Shown here piece by piece: positions 17,411-26,875 of a DNA stretch of 64,000 bases. The DNA is taken from NCBI RefSeq assembly GCF_900090225.1, contig NZ_FMHY01000002.1:3596001-3660000 (forward strand), given 5' to 3'. The notes below the pieces were generated by a model that was not told where the DNA came from, did not search any database, and saw nothing but the letters and a program-made list of their open reading frames with translations. The position numbers and the translations under genes are program-made. Source of the DNA: Micromonospora eburnea (GTDB lineage: Bacteria; Actinomycetota; Actinomycetes; Mycobacteriales; Micromonosporaceae). Each line of letters opens with the position of its first letter. Positions within the stretch are counted from its first letter, which is position 1.

Positions 17411-18190
17411 GTGCGCTTCCGACACGCCCCGCAGGTCTGGTCGACCTTCCCCGAGCTGGTCTGCGGCGTCCTGCACGCCACCGGCGTCACCCCGGCCGTC
17501 GACGTCGGTCCGCTGCTCGCCCGGCACGCGGACACCGCCCGGGCCCGACTCGCGGCCGGGCCGGAGGGCGGCTTCCCGGAGATCCAGGCCTGGCGCCGCG
17601 CCTTCGCGCGAATGGGATTGCCGCCGACCCGCTACCGATGCGCGGCCGAGTCGCTGCTGCGTCGCTTCCGGCGCGACGGCGCGCTGCCGCGGCTGCATCC
17701 GCTGGTCGACCTGGGCAACGCGCTGTCTCTCGGGTACGCCGTGCCGGTGGCCGTCCTCGACGTCGAGCGGATCACCGGCGACCTGGCGGTGCGGCCGGCC
17801 ACCGGCGACGAGACCTACCTGACCCTCGGTGGCGGCGAGGACGAGCGCCCCGAGCCCGGCGAGGTGATCTTCGCCGACTCGGCCGGCCGGGCACACTCCC
17901 GGCGCTGGACCCACCGGCAGAGCGGCCGATCCGCCGTCCGGGACGACACCACCGAGGTGCTGGTGGTCATCGAGGCGCTGCACGACGGGGCGGCGGGAAC
18001 GGTGCCCCGGATGCTCGCCGAGCTGGCGTCCGCCCTGACGGACCGGTGGCGGGTGTCGGCCCGGACGGCGATGCTGACGGCCGACGCGCCGGTCTTCGCG
18101 GTGACGCCGGCCGCCGGTGGGCCCACACCGTCCGCCCCCGGTACGACCGCCGCGCCGGGCGAGGTGGCGTCCCTGTCGCCGGGCCGGTGA
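17411..18190 (+). CDS. B3/4 (phenylalanyl-tRNA synthetase beta-like) domain protein
   Basis: A 259-residue protein. Residues about 1-210 match the B3/4 domain found in the beta subunit of phenylalanyl-tRNA synthetase and in free-standing proteins of unclear role: RYRCAAESLLRRFRRDGALPRLHPLVDLGNALSLGYAVPV in outline and a late EVLVVIEAL. Free-standing copies are suspected to bind aminoacyl-tRNA. The C-terminal 35 residues are low-complexity Ala/Pro/Gly. GTG 17411 has GGAG six bases upstream. It is nine bases after the LysE frame, so the two are probably co-transcribed. Confidence 0.8.
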   Translation: MRFRHAPQVWSTFPELVCGVLHATGVTPAVDVGPLLARHADTARARLAAGPEGGFPEIQAWRRAFARMGLPPTRYRCAAESLLRRFRRDGALPRLHPLVDLGNALSLGYAVPVAVLDVERITGDLAVRPATGDETYLTLGGGEDERPEPGEVIFADSAGRAHSRRWTHRQSGRSAVRDDTTEVLVVIEALHDGAAGTVPRMLAELASALTDRWRVSARTAMLTADAPVFAVTPAAGGPTPSAPGTTAAPGEVASLSPGR

Positions 18191-18319
18191 GTCGGTGACC
18201 GCCTACGCCGCTGAGATCCTCCCCTACGCAGCCATCAACGTCACGTACAGTGACAGCGGTAGGAGATGCCCGGCGGTCCAGCCGCGCGTCGGGCTCGCGC
18301 GTCGGGCGGAGGCGCCTCT

Positions 18320-18369
18320 TTCACGGAGAGAGTGGCCATCAGACGTGGCATGACCACTCTTTCCGTGAA
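18320..18369. repeat. Intergenic stem-loop, 20-base arms
   Basis: Arms at 18320-18339 and 18350-18369 match at 18 of 20 positions, with a 10-base loop. The stem contains TTCACGG and CCGTGAA. It lies in a gene-poor stretch (18191-18441) after the B3/4 gene. It may act as a terminator or be a palindromic repeat element. Confidence 0.5.
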
Positions 18370-18441
18370 TCTGGGCGGATCTTGGGGAACGCGGCGAGGG
18401 TCACGGCTCGGTGACCGTCGGGCGTGGCACGGGGGCGGGAG

Positions 18442-18873
18442 ATGAGCAGACGACCGGCGCGGGGACACCGGAACGTGCCGCACACCGCAGACGTACGGAT
18501 CGAGGCGTGGGCGCCGGACCGGGAAGGGTGCGTGGTCGAGGCGGTGGCCGCGATGCTGGACGGCTTCGTCGACACCGCCGGCGCGACGGCGGACTCGACG
18601 GCCGAGACGCGGTTCGCCGTGCCGCCCGGTGACGACACGGACATGCTGGTCGCCGTCCTCGACGAGGTGATCTTCCGGCTGGAGACGGCGGGCGTGCTGC
18701 CGCTGGCCACCGAGGTACGCGCGGCCGACGGCGGGCTGCTGGTGCGGTGGTGGACGGTCGACGCCGACGCGGTGGAGCTGGTCGGCGCGGTACCCAAGGC
18801 GGTGTCCCTGCACGAGCTGCGCTTCGGCCCCGACCGGGAGGGCTGGTCCTGCGCGGTGACGCTGGACGTCTGA
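18442..18873 (+). CDS. Archease
   Basis: A 143-residue archease family protein. It begins with the family signature VPHTADVRIEAWAP and ends SLHELRFGPDREGWSCAVTLDV, with acidic residues typical of the metal site. Archease activates RtcB-type RNA ligases by promoting guanylylation and multiple turnover. The gene is convergent with rtcB and separated from it by 17 bases. The ATG at 18442 is close to a G-rich stretch; GTG 18424 is an alternative start. Partnership with the adjacent RtcB is well supported by known biology. Confidence 0.88.
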   Translation: MSRRPARGHRNVPHTADVRIEAWAPDREGCVVEAVAAMLDGFVDTAGATADSTAETRFAVPPGDDTDMLVAVLDEVIFRLETAGVLPLATEVRAADGGLLVRWWTVDADAVELVGAVPKAVSLHELRFGPDREGWSCAVTLDV

Positions 18874-18893
18874 CCCGGCTCGCGTACGGGTCA
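18871..18893. terminator. Palindrome joining the stops of archease and rtcB
   Basis: TGACCCG and CGGGTCA flank a nine-base loop, and both opposing stop codons lie inside the arms. A seven-pair stem with no T run would be a weak bidirectional terminator. Confidence 0.4.
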
Positions 18894-20309
18894 GCCCTTC
18901 ACCACGCCGACCGGGACGAGCCGGGCCACACGCCGGCAGAGCCCGGCCCCCTCGGTGGCCTCGATGACCGCGTTGATGTCCTTGTACGCGGCCGGCATCT
19001 CCTCGGCCAGTCCTCGCCGCGACTTGCCCCGCACCGCGATGTCCCGCGCCTCCAGTTCCCGGCGTGGATCATGCCCGCGCACCGCCTTGGTGGCCTGCTT
19101 GCGGCTCTGCGTACGGCCGGCGCCGTGGCAGGTGGAGGCGAAGGCCGGCGCTCCCGGCGTTCCGACCAGCACATACGAGTCGGTGCCCATCGACCCGGGG
19201 ATCAGCACCGGCTGCCCGACCGGACGCAGGTCGTCCGGCAGGTCCGGGTGGCCCGGCGGCAGCGCCCGGGTGGCGCCCTTGCGGTGCACGCAGAGCCGCC
19301 GCTGGTCGCCGTCGACGCCGTGAGTCTCGATCTTCGCGAGGTTGTGCGAAACGTCGTACACCAGGCTCAGATCGCTTCCGGTGACCCGCTCGAAGACCTG
19401 CCGGGCGGCGTGGTGCAGCAGTTGCCGGTTGGCCCGGGCGTAGTTCGCCGCGGCGGCCATCGCGCCGAGGTAGGCCCGTCCCTCGTGGGACGACACCGGC
19501 GCGCAGGCGAGCTGCCGGTCCGGCACCTGGATGCCGTACCCGGGCATCGCCTTCTCCATGGCGTGGACGTAGTCGGTGCAGATCTGGTGGCCGAGCCCGC
19601 GCGAACCACAGTGGATCATGACGCAGACCTGCCCGACACGCAGCCCGAAGGCGCCGGCCACCGGCTCGTCGTACACCTCCGCCACGGCCTGCACCTCAAG
19701 GAAGTGGTTGCCCGAGCCCAGGCTGCCGACCTGACCGGCGCCCCGCTGCACCGCCCGCTCGCTGACCTGGGCCGGATTCGCGTCGCCGACCGCGCCGTAG
19801 TCCTCGCACCGGTCCAGGTCGCGCTGCACCCCGTAGCCGCGCTCGACGGCGTACCGGGAGCCGCCGCGCAGCACGCCGTCGAGTTCCGTCCCGCCGGCCA
19901 GGTGCCACACCGCACCCTTGCCCATGCCGCGCGGGGTGGCCTCCCCCAGGCTGTCCATCAGCGCGTCGAGGCGGGGGCGTAGCTCGGCGCGGTCGAGCCC
20001 GGCGGCGAGCAGCCGCACCCCGCAGGAGATGTCGAAGCCCACCCCGCCGGGCGAGACCACCCCGCCGGCCTCGACGTCGGTGGCGGCGACGCCGCCGATC
20101 GGGAAGCCGTAACCCAGGTGCACATCCGGCATGGCGTAGGAGGCGCCGACGATGCCGGGCAGGGTGGCCACGTTCGCGACCTGGTCCAGCGACCGGTCCG
20201 CCCGGGCGTCCGGCAGCAGCGACCGGGACGCGAAGACCACGCCCGGGACCCGCATCGGATCATGCCGGTCGATCCGGAACCGGTACGGCGACTCCTCGAC
20301 CAGCTCCAT
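18891..20309 (-). CDS. rtcB: RNA-splicing ligase RtcB
   Basis: A 472-residue GTP- and manganese-dependent ligase that joins 2',3'-cyclic phosphate or 3'-phosphate RNA ends to 5'-OH ends. Hallmarks in order are [25 protein letters not shown] (metal Asp and Cys), [20 protein letters not shown], the YDVSHNLAK metal site and TCHGAGR, whose His is guanylylated. In bacteria RtcB repairs RNA cut by toxins or stress nucleases, and possibly tRNA or rRNA. Its partner archease is convergent. The length matches the family and there are no missing residues. Confidence 0.96.
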   Translation of the reverse strand: MELVEESPYRFRIDRHDPMRVPGVVFASRSLLPDARADRSLDQVANVATLPGIVGASYAMPDVHLGYGFPIGGVAATDVEAGGVVSPGGVGFDISCGVRLLAAGLDRAELRPRLDALMDSLGEATPRGMGKGAVWHLAGGTELDGVLRGGSRYAVERGYGVQRDLDRCEDYGAVGDANPAQVSERAVQRGAGQVGSLGSGNHFLEVQAVAEVYDEPVAGAFGLRVGQVCVMIHCGSRGLGHQICTDYVHAMEKAMPGYGIQVPDRQLACAPVSSHEGRAYLGAMAAAANYARANRQLLHHAARQVFERVTGSDLSLVYDVSHNLAKIETHGVDGDQRRLCVHRKGATRALPPGHPDLPDDLRPVGQPVLIPGSMGTDSYVLVGTPGAPAFASTCHGAGRTQSRKQATKAVRGHDPRRELEARDIAVRGKSRRGLAEEMPAAYKDINAVIEATEGAGLCRRVARLVPVGVVKG

Positions 20310-20355
20310 GGCGCCGGCCTACCCCGCTGCGGGGCGGTTACACCCGGTTCAACGT

Positions 20356-21417
20356 TCAACCCACCGCGGCGTCCCTGGCTTGAGCCAGCGCTCCGCTCTG
20401 CGGGTAGTGGCAGGCTGTGAGCTGGTGGCCGTCGTCGCGGGTGACCAGTGCCGGTTCCTCCGCGGCGCAGCGGTCCTGGGCTTTCCAGCAGCGGGTACGG
20501 AACCGGCAGCCCGACGGGGGGTTCAACGGGGTGGGCACGTCCCCGGTGAGGCGGATACGTCCGGCCGGCCCGAGCGTGGTGACGTCCGGGATGGCGGACA
20601 GCAGTGCCCGGGTGTACGGGTGCTGGGGCCGTTCGTAGATGTCGTCGCGGTCGCCGACCTCGACGATCTTGCCGAGGTACATGACGGCGACCCGGTGGCA
20701 GAAGTGCCGGACCACGGCCAGGTCGTGTGCGATGAACACGAACGCCAGGTCGAGGTCGCGTTGCAGATCGCGCAGCAGGTTGATGACCTGGGCCTGGATG
20801 GACACGTCCAGGGCGGAGACGGGCTCGTCGGCGACGATGAGTTTCGGGCGCAGCGCGAGGGCGCGGGCGATGCCGATACGTTGGCGTTGCCCGCCGGAGA
20901 ACTCGTGCGGGTAACGGTTGTAGTGCTCCGGGTTCAACCCGACCAGTTCAAGGAGCTCCTGCACGCGTTTCTTGATCCCGCCGGGCGGGTTGACGCCGTT
21001 GACCTGCAACGGCATGGCCACGATCCGGCCGACGGTGTGGCGGGGGTTCAGCGACGCGTACGGGTCCTGGAAGATGATCTGCAGGTCCTGCCGCAGCGAC
21101 CGTAGCTCGCCACGGCGGGCGTGGGTGATGTCCCGGCCGGCGAACTCGATCGACCCGGCGGTCGGTTCCAGCAGCCGCACCAGCATCCGCCCGGTCGTGG
21201 TCTTGCCACACCCGGACTCCCCGACCAGGCCCAACGTCTCACCCGGACGCACCTCGAAATCCAGGCCGTCGACCGCCCGTACGGCGCCCCTGGCCCGGAA
21301 GCCCTCCCGCACCGGGAAGTGCTTGGTCAACCCGCGCACCCTGAGCAGCGGCTCGGCGTCGCGCGGCTCGGGTTCGCCGACGATGGCCGCCGGCAGACGC
21401 CCGTTGATGGTGCTCAT
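20356..21417 (-). CDS. Dipeptide/oligopeptide ABC transporter ATP-binding protein (DppF/OppF)
   Basis: A 353-residue ATPase. Walker A is GESGCGKTT, the Q-loop is [13 protein letters not shown], the signature is FSGGQRQR, Walker B is [12 protein letters not shown], and the H-loop His lies in FVFIAHDL. The C-terminal oligo_HPY region ([12 protein letters not shown]) and the [12 protein letters not shown] cysteine cluster are typical of the Opp/Dpp family, in which some members bind an iron-sulfur cluster. It is the last gene of a five-gene operon and overlaps dppD by ATGA. Confidence 0.93.
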   Translation of the reverse strand: MSTINGRLPAAIVGEPEPRDAEPLLRVRGLTKHFPVREGFRARGAVRAVDGLDFEVRPGETLGLVGESGCGKTTTGRMLVRLLEPTAGSIEFAGRDITHARRGELRSLRQDLQIIFQDPYASLNPRHTVGRIVAMPLQVNGVNPPGGIKKRVQELLELVGLNPEHYNRYPHEFSGGQRQRIGIARALALRPKLIVADEPVSALDVSIQAQVINLLRDLQRDLDLAFVFIAHDLAVVRHFCHRVAVMYLGKIVEVGDRDDIYERPQHPYTRALLSAIPDVTTLGPAGRIRLTGDVPTPLNPPSGCRFRTRCWKAQDRCAAEEPALVTRDDGHQLTACHYPQSGALAQARDAAVG

Positions 21418-22478
21418 CTCGCCACCCCCACCTGGGCGATCTCGTCGCGGTAGATGCGCTGCCGGACGGCCTCCGGCAGGTGGCAGGCGACCAGGTGGCC
21501 ACGCTCGACCACCTGCCGCAGTTCGGGGACATCGGTGACTGAGCGGTCGCCGTTGCGGCCGGCGTAGCGGCAGCGCGGGTGGAACGCGCACCCCGACGGC
21601 AGATTGATCAACGACGGCGGATTGCCCCTGATCGGCACCAAATCCGCGTCCGCATCACCATGCAACGACGGCACACTCGACAACAAACCCCACGTGTACG
21701 GATGCTGCGGCCGACGCAACACCTGCTCCACACTGCCGTACTCGACCGCCCGACCCCCATACATCACCAACACGTCATCAGCCACCTGACTGACAACACC
21801 CAGGTCATGCGTGATCAGAATGATCGCCGACCGGAACTCCGCCTGCAGATCCGCCAACAGATCCAGAATCTGCGCCTGCACAGTGACATCAAGAGCGGTG
21901 GTCGGCTCATCCGCGATCACCAGATCCGGATCATTCACCAGAGCCATCGCGATCATCGCCCGCTGCCGCATCCCACCCGAGAACTCATGCGGATACTGAT
22001 CGAACCGCTTCCCCGGCTGCGGAATCCCCACCCGACCCAACATGTCCACCGCCCGCTGCCGGGCCTCCCGCCGACCCGCCCTCGGATGATGCACCCGATA
22101 CGCCTCAGCGATCTGCCGACCAACCGTGTAGTACGGATGCAACGCCGACAACGGATCCTGGAAGATCATCGCCATGTCCCGGCCCCGCAGCCGCCGCACC
22201 TCCTCCTCCGGCAACCCGACCAACTGACGCCCACCCACCGAGATCTCCCCGGTGATCCTGGCCCGCTTCGCGTTGTGCAGACCCAGCACCGCCAACGACG
22301 TGACGCTCTTCCCCGAGCCCGACTCACCCACGATCCCCAGCGTGCGGCCCCGCTCCACCGAGAACGACACCCCGTCCACCGCCCGGACCACACCGTCCTC
22401 GGTGTCGAACCGCACCCGCAGATCCTTGACCCGCAGATAGGGACCCTCACCGGAGCGTTGTACCGGAAGCCCTGCCAT
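21414..22478 (-). CDS. Dipeptide/oligopeptide ABC transporter ATP-binding protein (DppD/OppD)
   Basis: A 354-residue ATPase. Walker A is GESGSGKSV, then [14 protein letters not shown], signature [10 protein letters not shown], Walker [13 protein letters not shown], and the C-terminal oligo_HPY and CAFHPRC motifs. ATG 22478 follows the permease by a short gap. About 21,600-22,440 has codon use unlike its neighbours, with many GAT, AAT, TTG, GGT and AGG codons and an obviously lower GC level, although the protein is normal. This suggests that the middle of the gene was replaced by recombination with a foreign homologue. Confidence 0.93.
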   Translation of the reverse strand: MAGLPVQRSGEGPYLRVKDLRVRFDTEDGVVRAVDGVSFSVERGRTLGIVGESGSGKSVTSLAVLGLHNAKRARITGEISVGGRQLVGLPEEEVRRLRGRDMAMIFQDPLSALHPYYTVGRQIAEAYRVHHPRAGRREARQRAVDMLGRVGIPQPGKRFDQYPHEFSGGMRQRAMIAMALVNDPDLVIADEPTTALDVTVQAQILDLLADLQAEFRSAIILITHDLGVVSQVADDVLVMYGGRAVEYGSVEQVLRRPQHPYTWGLLSSVPSLHGDADADLVPIRGNPPSLINLPSGCAFHPRCRYAGRNGDRSVTDVPELRQVVERGHLVACHLPEAVRQRIYRDEIAQVGVAR

Positions 22479-22492
22479 GTCGCTCCCTCCCG

Positions 22493-23482
22493 TCAGCTCA
22501 GCCGCACCCGCGGGTCGATGACCGCGTAGAGCACGTCGACCACGATGTTGGCGACCACGATGAACACCGCCGCCAGCAGCACGGTCGCCATGACCACCGG
22601 CAGGTTGAGGAACTGCACCGCCTCCACGGTGGCCTTGCCCAGCCCTTGAAGGCCGAAGATGGTCTCGGTGATGAAGGTGCCGCCGAGGCTGGTTCCGATG
22701 TCGAGCCCGGCGATCGTGACGATGGGGGTGATCGCGGCCCGCAGCGCGTGGCGCAGGTGCACCTGCCGGCTGGAGAGCCCCTTCGCCCGCGCCGTACGCA
22801 CGAAGTCCTCCGACAGGGTCTCCAGCATCTGCGCCCGGGACAGCCGGGCGTACAGGGCGGAGTTGAGGAAGCCGAGCGTCATCCAGGGCAGCAGCAGGCC
22901 CACCGCCCAGCGGGCCGGATTCTCGGTCAGCGGAGTGTAGCTGGGGAACGGCAGCAGCCCGGTGGCGTACACCAGCAGGTAGAGCAGGATCAGCCCGAAG
23001 AAGTAGACCTGCATGGACGCCCCGGCCAGGGTGATGCCGATCGCGGCCCGGTCGAAGGCCGTGCCGCGGCGCAGCGCCGACACCATGCCCAGCGAGATGC
23101 CCAACGCCAGCCAGAGCACCGCGCCGCCGAAGACGATGCTGAAGGTCACCGGGAGGCGCTGAATGATGATCTCGGTCACCGGCTGGTTGTTGCGGAACGA
23201 GTAGCCCAGGCAGGGCGCCGGGCACTCCTGCCGGAAGTCCCCGGACCCGTAGGTACGGCCGACGAAGACGCCCTTGACGAAGTCGGCGTACTGGCGGGGC
23301 AGCGGCTGGTCGATGCCGAGCCGCTGCTCGACCTGGGCGATGTCCTCGGCGGTGCAGTTCCGGCCGCACATCACCTTGGCCGGGCTGCTCGGCACCGCGA
23401 AGAAGAGACCGAAGGTGATCAGGCTGATAACGGCCAGGGTCACCCCGGCGACGAGCAGCCGCCGGATGACGAAACGGAGCAC
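22493..23482 (-). CDS. Dipeptide/oligopeptide ABC transporter permease (DppB/OppB)
   Basis: A 329-residue inner-membrane permease with about six helices. The N-terminal RFVIRRLLVAGVTLAVISLITF and the C-terminal permease domain with the EAA-like coupling loop (DFVRTARAKGLSSRQVHLRHALR in outline) are typical. A periplasmic-type loop with MCGRNCTAED and CPAPC cysteines lies between TM1 and TM2. GTG 23482 is chosen because GGAGGGG lies just upstream. It is preceded by a strong stem-loop after the binding-protein gene. Confidence 0.92.
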   Translation of the reverse strand: MLRFVIRRLLVAGVTLAVISLITFGLFFAVPSSPAKVMCGRNCTAEDIAQVEQRLGIDQPLPRQYADFVKGVFVGRTYGSGDFRQECPAPCLGYSFRNNQPVTEIIIQRLPVTFSIVFGGAVLWLALGISLGMVSALRRGTAFDRAAIGITLAGASMQVYFFGLILLYLLVYATGLLPFPSYTPLTENPARWAVGLLLPWMTLGFLNSALYARLSRAQMLETLSEDFVRTARAKGLSSRQVHLRHALRAAITPIVTIAGLDIGTSLGGTFITETIFGLQGLGKATVEAVQFLNLPVVMATVLLAAVFIVVANIVVDVLYAVIDPRVRLS

Positions 23483-23504
23483 GGGTACCCCTCCCCGGTG
23501 GACG

Positions 23505-23535
23505 GTGGGGGCGGCCCGGTTCGGGCCGCCCCCAC
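23505..23535 (-). terminator. 14-bp intercistronic stem-loop after dppA
   Basis: Perfect arms at 23505-23518 and 23522-23535 enclose a GTT loop. Placed between the substrate-binding-protein gene and the permease gene, it would protect or terminate upstream mRNA so that binding protein is made in excess. There is no T run. Confidence 0.6.
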
Positions 23536-23541
23536 GGGTGG

Positions 23542-25293
23542 TCACTGCTTCACGTAGATGCCGTTGAGCGAGATGATGCCGTAGGCGTCGCTGAGGAAGG
23601 TGTTGCCGACCTTCGATCCGTGCAGCTCGTACGCGGCGTCGTAGTAGAGGGGTACGACCGGGGCGTAGTCCCGCATGATCTTCTCGTCCAGGGCCATCCA
23701 GCCGGCGTCCTGCTCCCCGGCGGGCAGCTTACGAACCCGGTCGACCTCGGCGCTGATCGTCGACTCGTTCAGGTACGAGAGGTTGTTGTTCCCCTCGGCG
23801 ACGATCTCCCGCCCGTCGTAGACCGGCGGGATGATGGTGGAGCCGGTCGGCCAGTCCGAGCCCCAGCCGCCGATGTAGAGGTCGTACGGGTTGTTCTTGC
23901 GGCCGACCTCGTCGTAGTAGCTGCTGCTCTCGATGGGCTTCATGACGATGTCGAAGCCCATGACGGTGAGGTTCTTCCGGATCGCCTCGGCCTGCTGGGT
24001 CCGCAGCTCGGTGTTGGCGTGGGCCAGCACCAGCTTCGGCTTCTTGCCGCCGAGCAGCTCGGTCACCTTGGCCTTGTCACCGGTGAGGGGGGCGTTGAAG
24101 GCGTCGTACTTCTTCCAACCGGCGGTGGTCGGCGACATGAGCGTGGTGGCCGGGGAGCCGGCGGCCTGCCCGCCGATCGCCTTGAGCACGGCGTCCTTGT
24201 CGATGGCGTAGTTCAACGCCCGGCGCACGTTCAGGTCGGTGACCCGCTGGTTGTTGATGTTCAGCACCCAGGTGTACTGCGTCGGGCCCTTGACCACCCG
24301 CTCGACGACTCCGGCGCTGGTGGTCCGGGGCAGCACGGCCGGTGGCACGTCGGTCCAGCTCAGCGCGGCCTGGTCGGCCGGGGCGTCGGCGACGAGGCGC
24401 TCGGCGATCTGCGCCTGCTCCAGCCCGAAGGTGATCCGGATCGCGTCCGGGTAGGCGTTGCGCAGCGGGTCGGTCTTCGGGTCCCAGTTCGGGTTGCGCT
24501 CCAGTTCCAGCGCGACGTCCCGCTGGTACGACTTCACCTTGTACGGGCCGGACGAGAAGGGCCGCAGGTCGTAGTTCGCCCGGGTGTCCTTGGCGGCGGG
24601 GACGGGTGCGCTGGTCGGCAGCGCCGCCGCGTACGGCATGTCGCAGTGCGACTCGGGGAAGGTGAACCGGATGGTCCGGTCGTCGGGCGTCTCGATGCCG
24701 TCCGGAACGGTCTTGCCGCCGTCGTACGGTCCCTGGTACTTCGCGTTGTACACCCCGCCCGGGTAGAGCCACTGCTGGATGTAGTGCGGGCCCTCGTTGA
24801 GGCTGCCCGCGAACGAGCGGGCGATGCCGTACGCGACGTCCTTGCTGGTGACCGGGGAGCCGTCCTCGTACTTCACGCCCTCCCGGAGGGTGAACTCCCA
24901 CACCTTGCAGTCCTTGTTGACGTCCTTGCCGGGATCGGTGGCGAGGTCGCCGACGAGCAGCAGTTTGCCGCTGCCGTCCTCCTTGTAACCGTTGAGCGCG
25001 CGATAGAGCAGCCCGCCGGTCACCTGCTGCACGTTGACGTAGTTGCGGGCCGGGTCGAGGTGCTCGAAGTCGGAGTTCTGCATGATGGTGAGCGTCCCGC
25101 CGCGGCTGGCCCCGTCGACCGCCTTCGCCGGGCCCTGGTTGTCGGCGGCCTCATAGGAGATCAAGCCGGTCTGGGTCTTCGTCTTACCGTCGTCGCCGCC
25201 ACCACCGCCGCTGTCGGTGGTGGGGCTGCAACCGGCGGCGACCAGCGCCGCGGCGAGGACACCCGTGGTCAGTGTCCGGGTTCGTGCTCGCAC
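23542..25293 (-). CDS. Peptide ABC transporter substrate-binding lipoprotein (DppA/OppA family)
   Basis: A 583-residue family 5 extracellular solute-binding protein. A basic N terminus, a hydrophobic stretch and the lipobox LVAAGC mark it as a lipoprotein anchored outside the membrane. The mature region carries the family SBP_bac_5 features (NYVNVQQVTGGLLYRALNGY, the LREGVKYEDGSPVTSKDV signature and ALNYAIDKDAVL). GTG 25293 has GGGAG six bases upstream. It sits between the two permease genes, an uncommon order (C, A, B, D, F). Confidence 0.94.
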   Translation of the reverse strand: MRARTRTLTTGVLAAALVAAGCSPTTDSGGGGGDDGKTKTQTGLISYEAADNQGPAKAVDGASRGGTLTIMQNSDFEHLDPARNYVNVQQVTGGLLYRALNGYKEDGSGKLLLVGDLATDPGKDVNKDCKVWEFTLREGVKYEDGSPVTSKDVAYGIARSFAGSLNEGPHYIQQWLYPGGVYNAKYQGPYDGGKTVPDGIETPDDRTIRFTFPESHCDMPYAAALPTSAPVPAAKDTRANYDLRPFSSGPYKVKSYQRDVALELERNPNWDPKTDPLRNAYPDAIRITFGLEQAQIAERLVADAPADQAALSWTDVPPAVLPRTTSAGVVERVVKGPTQYTWVLNINNQRVTDLNVRRALNYAIDKDAVLKAIGGQAAGSPATTLMSPTTAGWKKYDAFNAPLTGDKAKVTELLGGKKPKLVLAHANTELRTQQAEAIRKNLTVMGFDIVMKPIESSSYYDEVGRKNNPYDLYIGGWGSDWPTGSTIIPPVYDGREIVAEGNNNLSYLNESTISAEVDRVRKLPAGEQDAGWMALDEKIMRDYAPVVPLYYDAAYELHGSKVGNTFLSDAYGIISLNGIYVKQ

Positions 25294-25350
25294 GGTGTGC
25301 TCCCTTCCCGCCCGGCGGCCCCGCCGGCCGGGCATGTTGATGGCCGAGGG

Positions 25351-26385
25351 TTACCGGGTCGATCGGGGATCCAGCGAGTCGCGCAGCGCGTCTCCGAAGA
25401 GGTTGAACGCCAGGACCAGCAGGAAGATCGTCAATCCGGGGAACAGGGTGTACCAGGGGTCGCTCGCGACGTAGCCGATGCTGTTGTAGATCATCCGGCC
25501 GAGGTCGGGCGTGGGTTCGGTGACGCCGATGTTGACAAACGCCAGGGCCGCCTCGATGGCGATGAACTGCGGCACGTTCAGCGAGACCGTGACCAGGATC
25601 GGCGCCCAGATGTTCGGCAGCAGTTGCCGGAACAGGATGTGCCCGGTGCCCGCGCCGGCGGCCCGGGCGGCCTCGACGAACTCCCGTTCGCGCAGCGAGA
25701 TCACCTGCCCGCGCACCAACCGTGCCGTGTACGTCCAGCTGAACAGGCCGAAGGTGGCGATGATCAGCCCCACCCGGAAGGCGGGTGACGGTGCCTCGCG
25801 GTCGGTGTAGAACCGGTCCTCGAGGATAGGGATCACCGCGAGGGCGAAAATGAGGAACGGAAACGCCAGCGTGAGGTCGATCACCCAGTTCACGACGCTG
25901 TCCAGCCAGCCGCGCGCCCAACCGGCCAGCACGCCGACCATCACCCCGATGAGGGAGGCCACCAGGGCCGAGGCGAAGGCGATGAACAGGGACGTCCGCA
26001 GGCCGTACACCAGCTGAAGGAGGATGTCACGGCCGCTGCCTGGTTCGAGGCCGAGCCAGTGCTCGGCGTTGATGCCGCCGGCGTATCCGATCGGCATTCC
26101 GAAATCGTTGAGCCGGTCGACGAACTTGTCCGTCGGGTCGATTCCGGTCAGCCAGCCGAGCAGCGGCGCGCCGAGGGCGACGACCGCGGCGACGAGCAGG
26201 GTCAGCGCGCTCAACCGCGCCGTCCGATCCCGCTTCAGACGCAGCCAGGCGAGCTGGTTGGGCGACCGGCCGACGATCTCCCGGCGGCCGTCCGCGGACG
26301 GCGTGGGATCGGCGTCGACGGCGATGGCCGAGGCGGACGAATCACCGGGTGTGGCCAACGACGGTGGGTGGGACATGTCGCTCAT
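25351..26385 (-). CDS. Dipeptide/oligopeptide ABC transporter permease (DppC/OppC)
   Basis: A 344-residue permease. A cytoplasmic N terminus with the OppC_N segment (LAWLRLKRDRTARLSALTLL) precedes TM1. The permease domain contains the loop GSGRDILLQLVYGLRTSLFI and EFVEAARAAGAGTGHILFRQLLPN in outline. It is the first gene of the peptide-uptake operon. ATG 26385 has GGAGGG upstream; ATG three codons later is also possible. The upstream region holds operator-like palindromes. Confidence 0.92.
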   Translation of the reverse strand: MSDMSHPPSLATPGDSSASAIAVDADPTPSADGRREIVGRSPNQLAWLRLKRDRTARLSALTLLVAAVVALGAPLLGWLTGIDPTDKFVDRLNDFGMPIGYAGGINAEHWLGLEPGSGRDILLQLVYGLRTSLFIAFASALVASLIGVMVGVLAGWARGWLDSVVNWVIDLTLAFPFLIFALAVIPILEDRFYTDREAPSPAFRVGLIIATFGLFSWTYTARLVRGQVISLREREFVEAARAAGAGTGHILFRQLLPNIWAPILVTVSLNVPQFIAIEAALAFVNIGVTEPTPDLGRMIYNSIGYVASDPWYTLFPGLTIFLLVLAFNLFGDALRDSLDPRSTR

Positions 26386-26875
26386 GAGAAGCCCTCCGGA
26401 CGGCGACGAATACGTCCTTCACCCGAAGGTAAACCGGTGGCGAGCGGCGAATTGAATCGTTACGGTAACGGCCGGATTGGTTGTCAGACATTGACAACGA
26501 TCTGGTCTACGCAATGACTCGTTGCAATAACGGAGCGCTTTGGTTGTCATCCGTTCGGTCATCGTCCTGGCAGTTCCTGAATACGCCGCCGCGTATCCGG
26601 GTCTCGGTTGTCACCCGTTCGGGCATTCCCACACGTCGGGCGCGGACCGGCTCAGCGGTCGAGCGAGATGGACGCCCGGATGAGGTAACCGACCTGGGCG
26701 GCGAAGCCCGCCTTCCTCACCGCCACGATACGGAGCAACCCGGCATCCAGGGGCATAACGGTGCCGGATCACACCGAGCGACCCGGCCGCTCTCCCGCTG
26801 CCGGCAGGCGGGAGAATGGCACCGGGGCGCGGGCGGTCGAGGCCGGCGCTGGCGAGACGGGGGAGGCCGGGCAGG
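26386..26875. promoter_or_regulatory. Regulatory region upstream of the peptide-transport operon
   Basis: No gene is supported in these 490 bases, which are noticeably richer in A and T at the left end. Two perfect palindromes lie close together: CGTTACGGTAACG at 26458-26470, and GTTGTCA and TGACAAC with a five-base spacer at 26480-26498. Two near-identical 21-base direct repeats at 26542-26562 and 26606-26626 (19 of 21 match) share the GTTGTCA core and are 64 bases apart. These look like binding sites for one regulator of the operon. Confidence 0.55.

Noticed and set aside
20310..20355. Short hairpin between the rtcB start and the ABC operon end
   Set aside because: CCCCG and CGGGG pair over only five bases, too weak to call a terminator.
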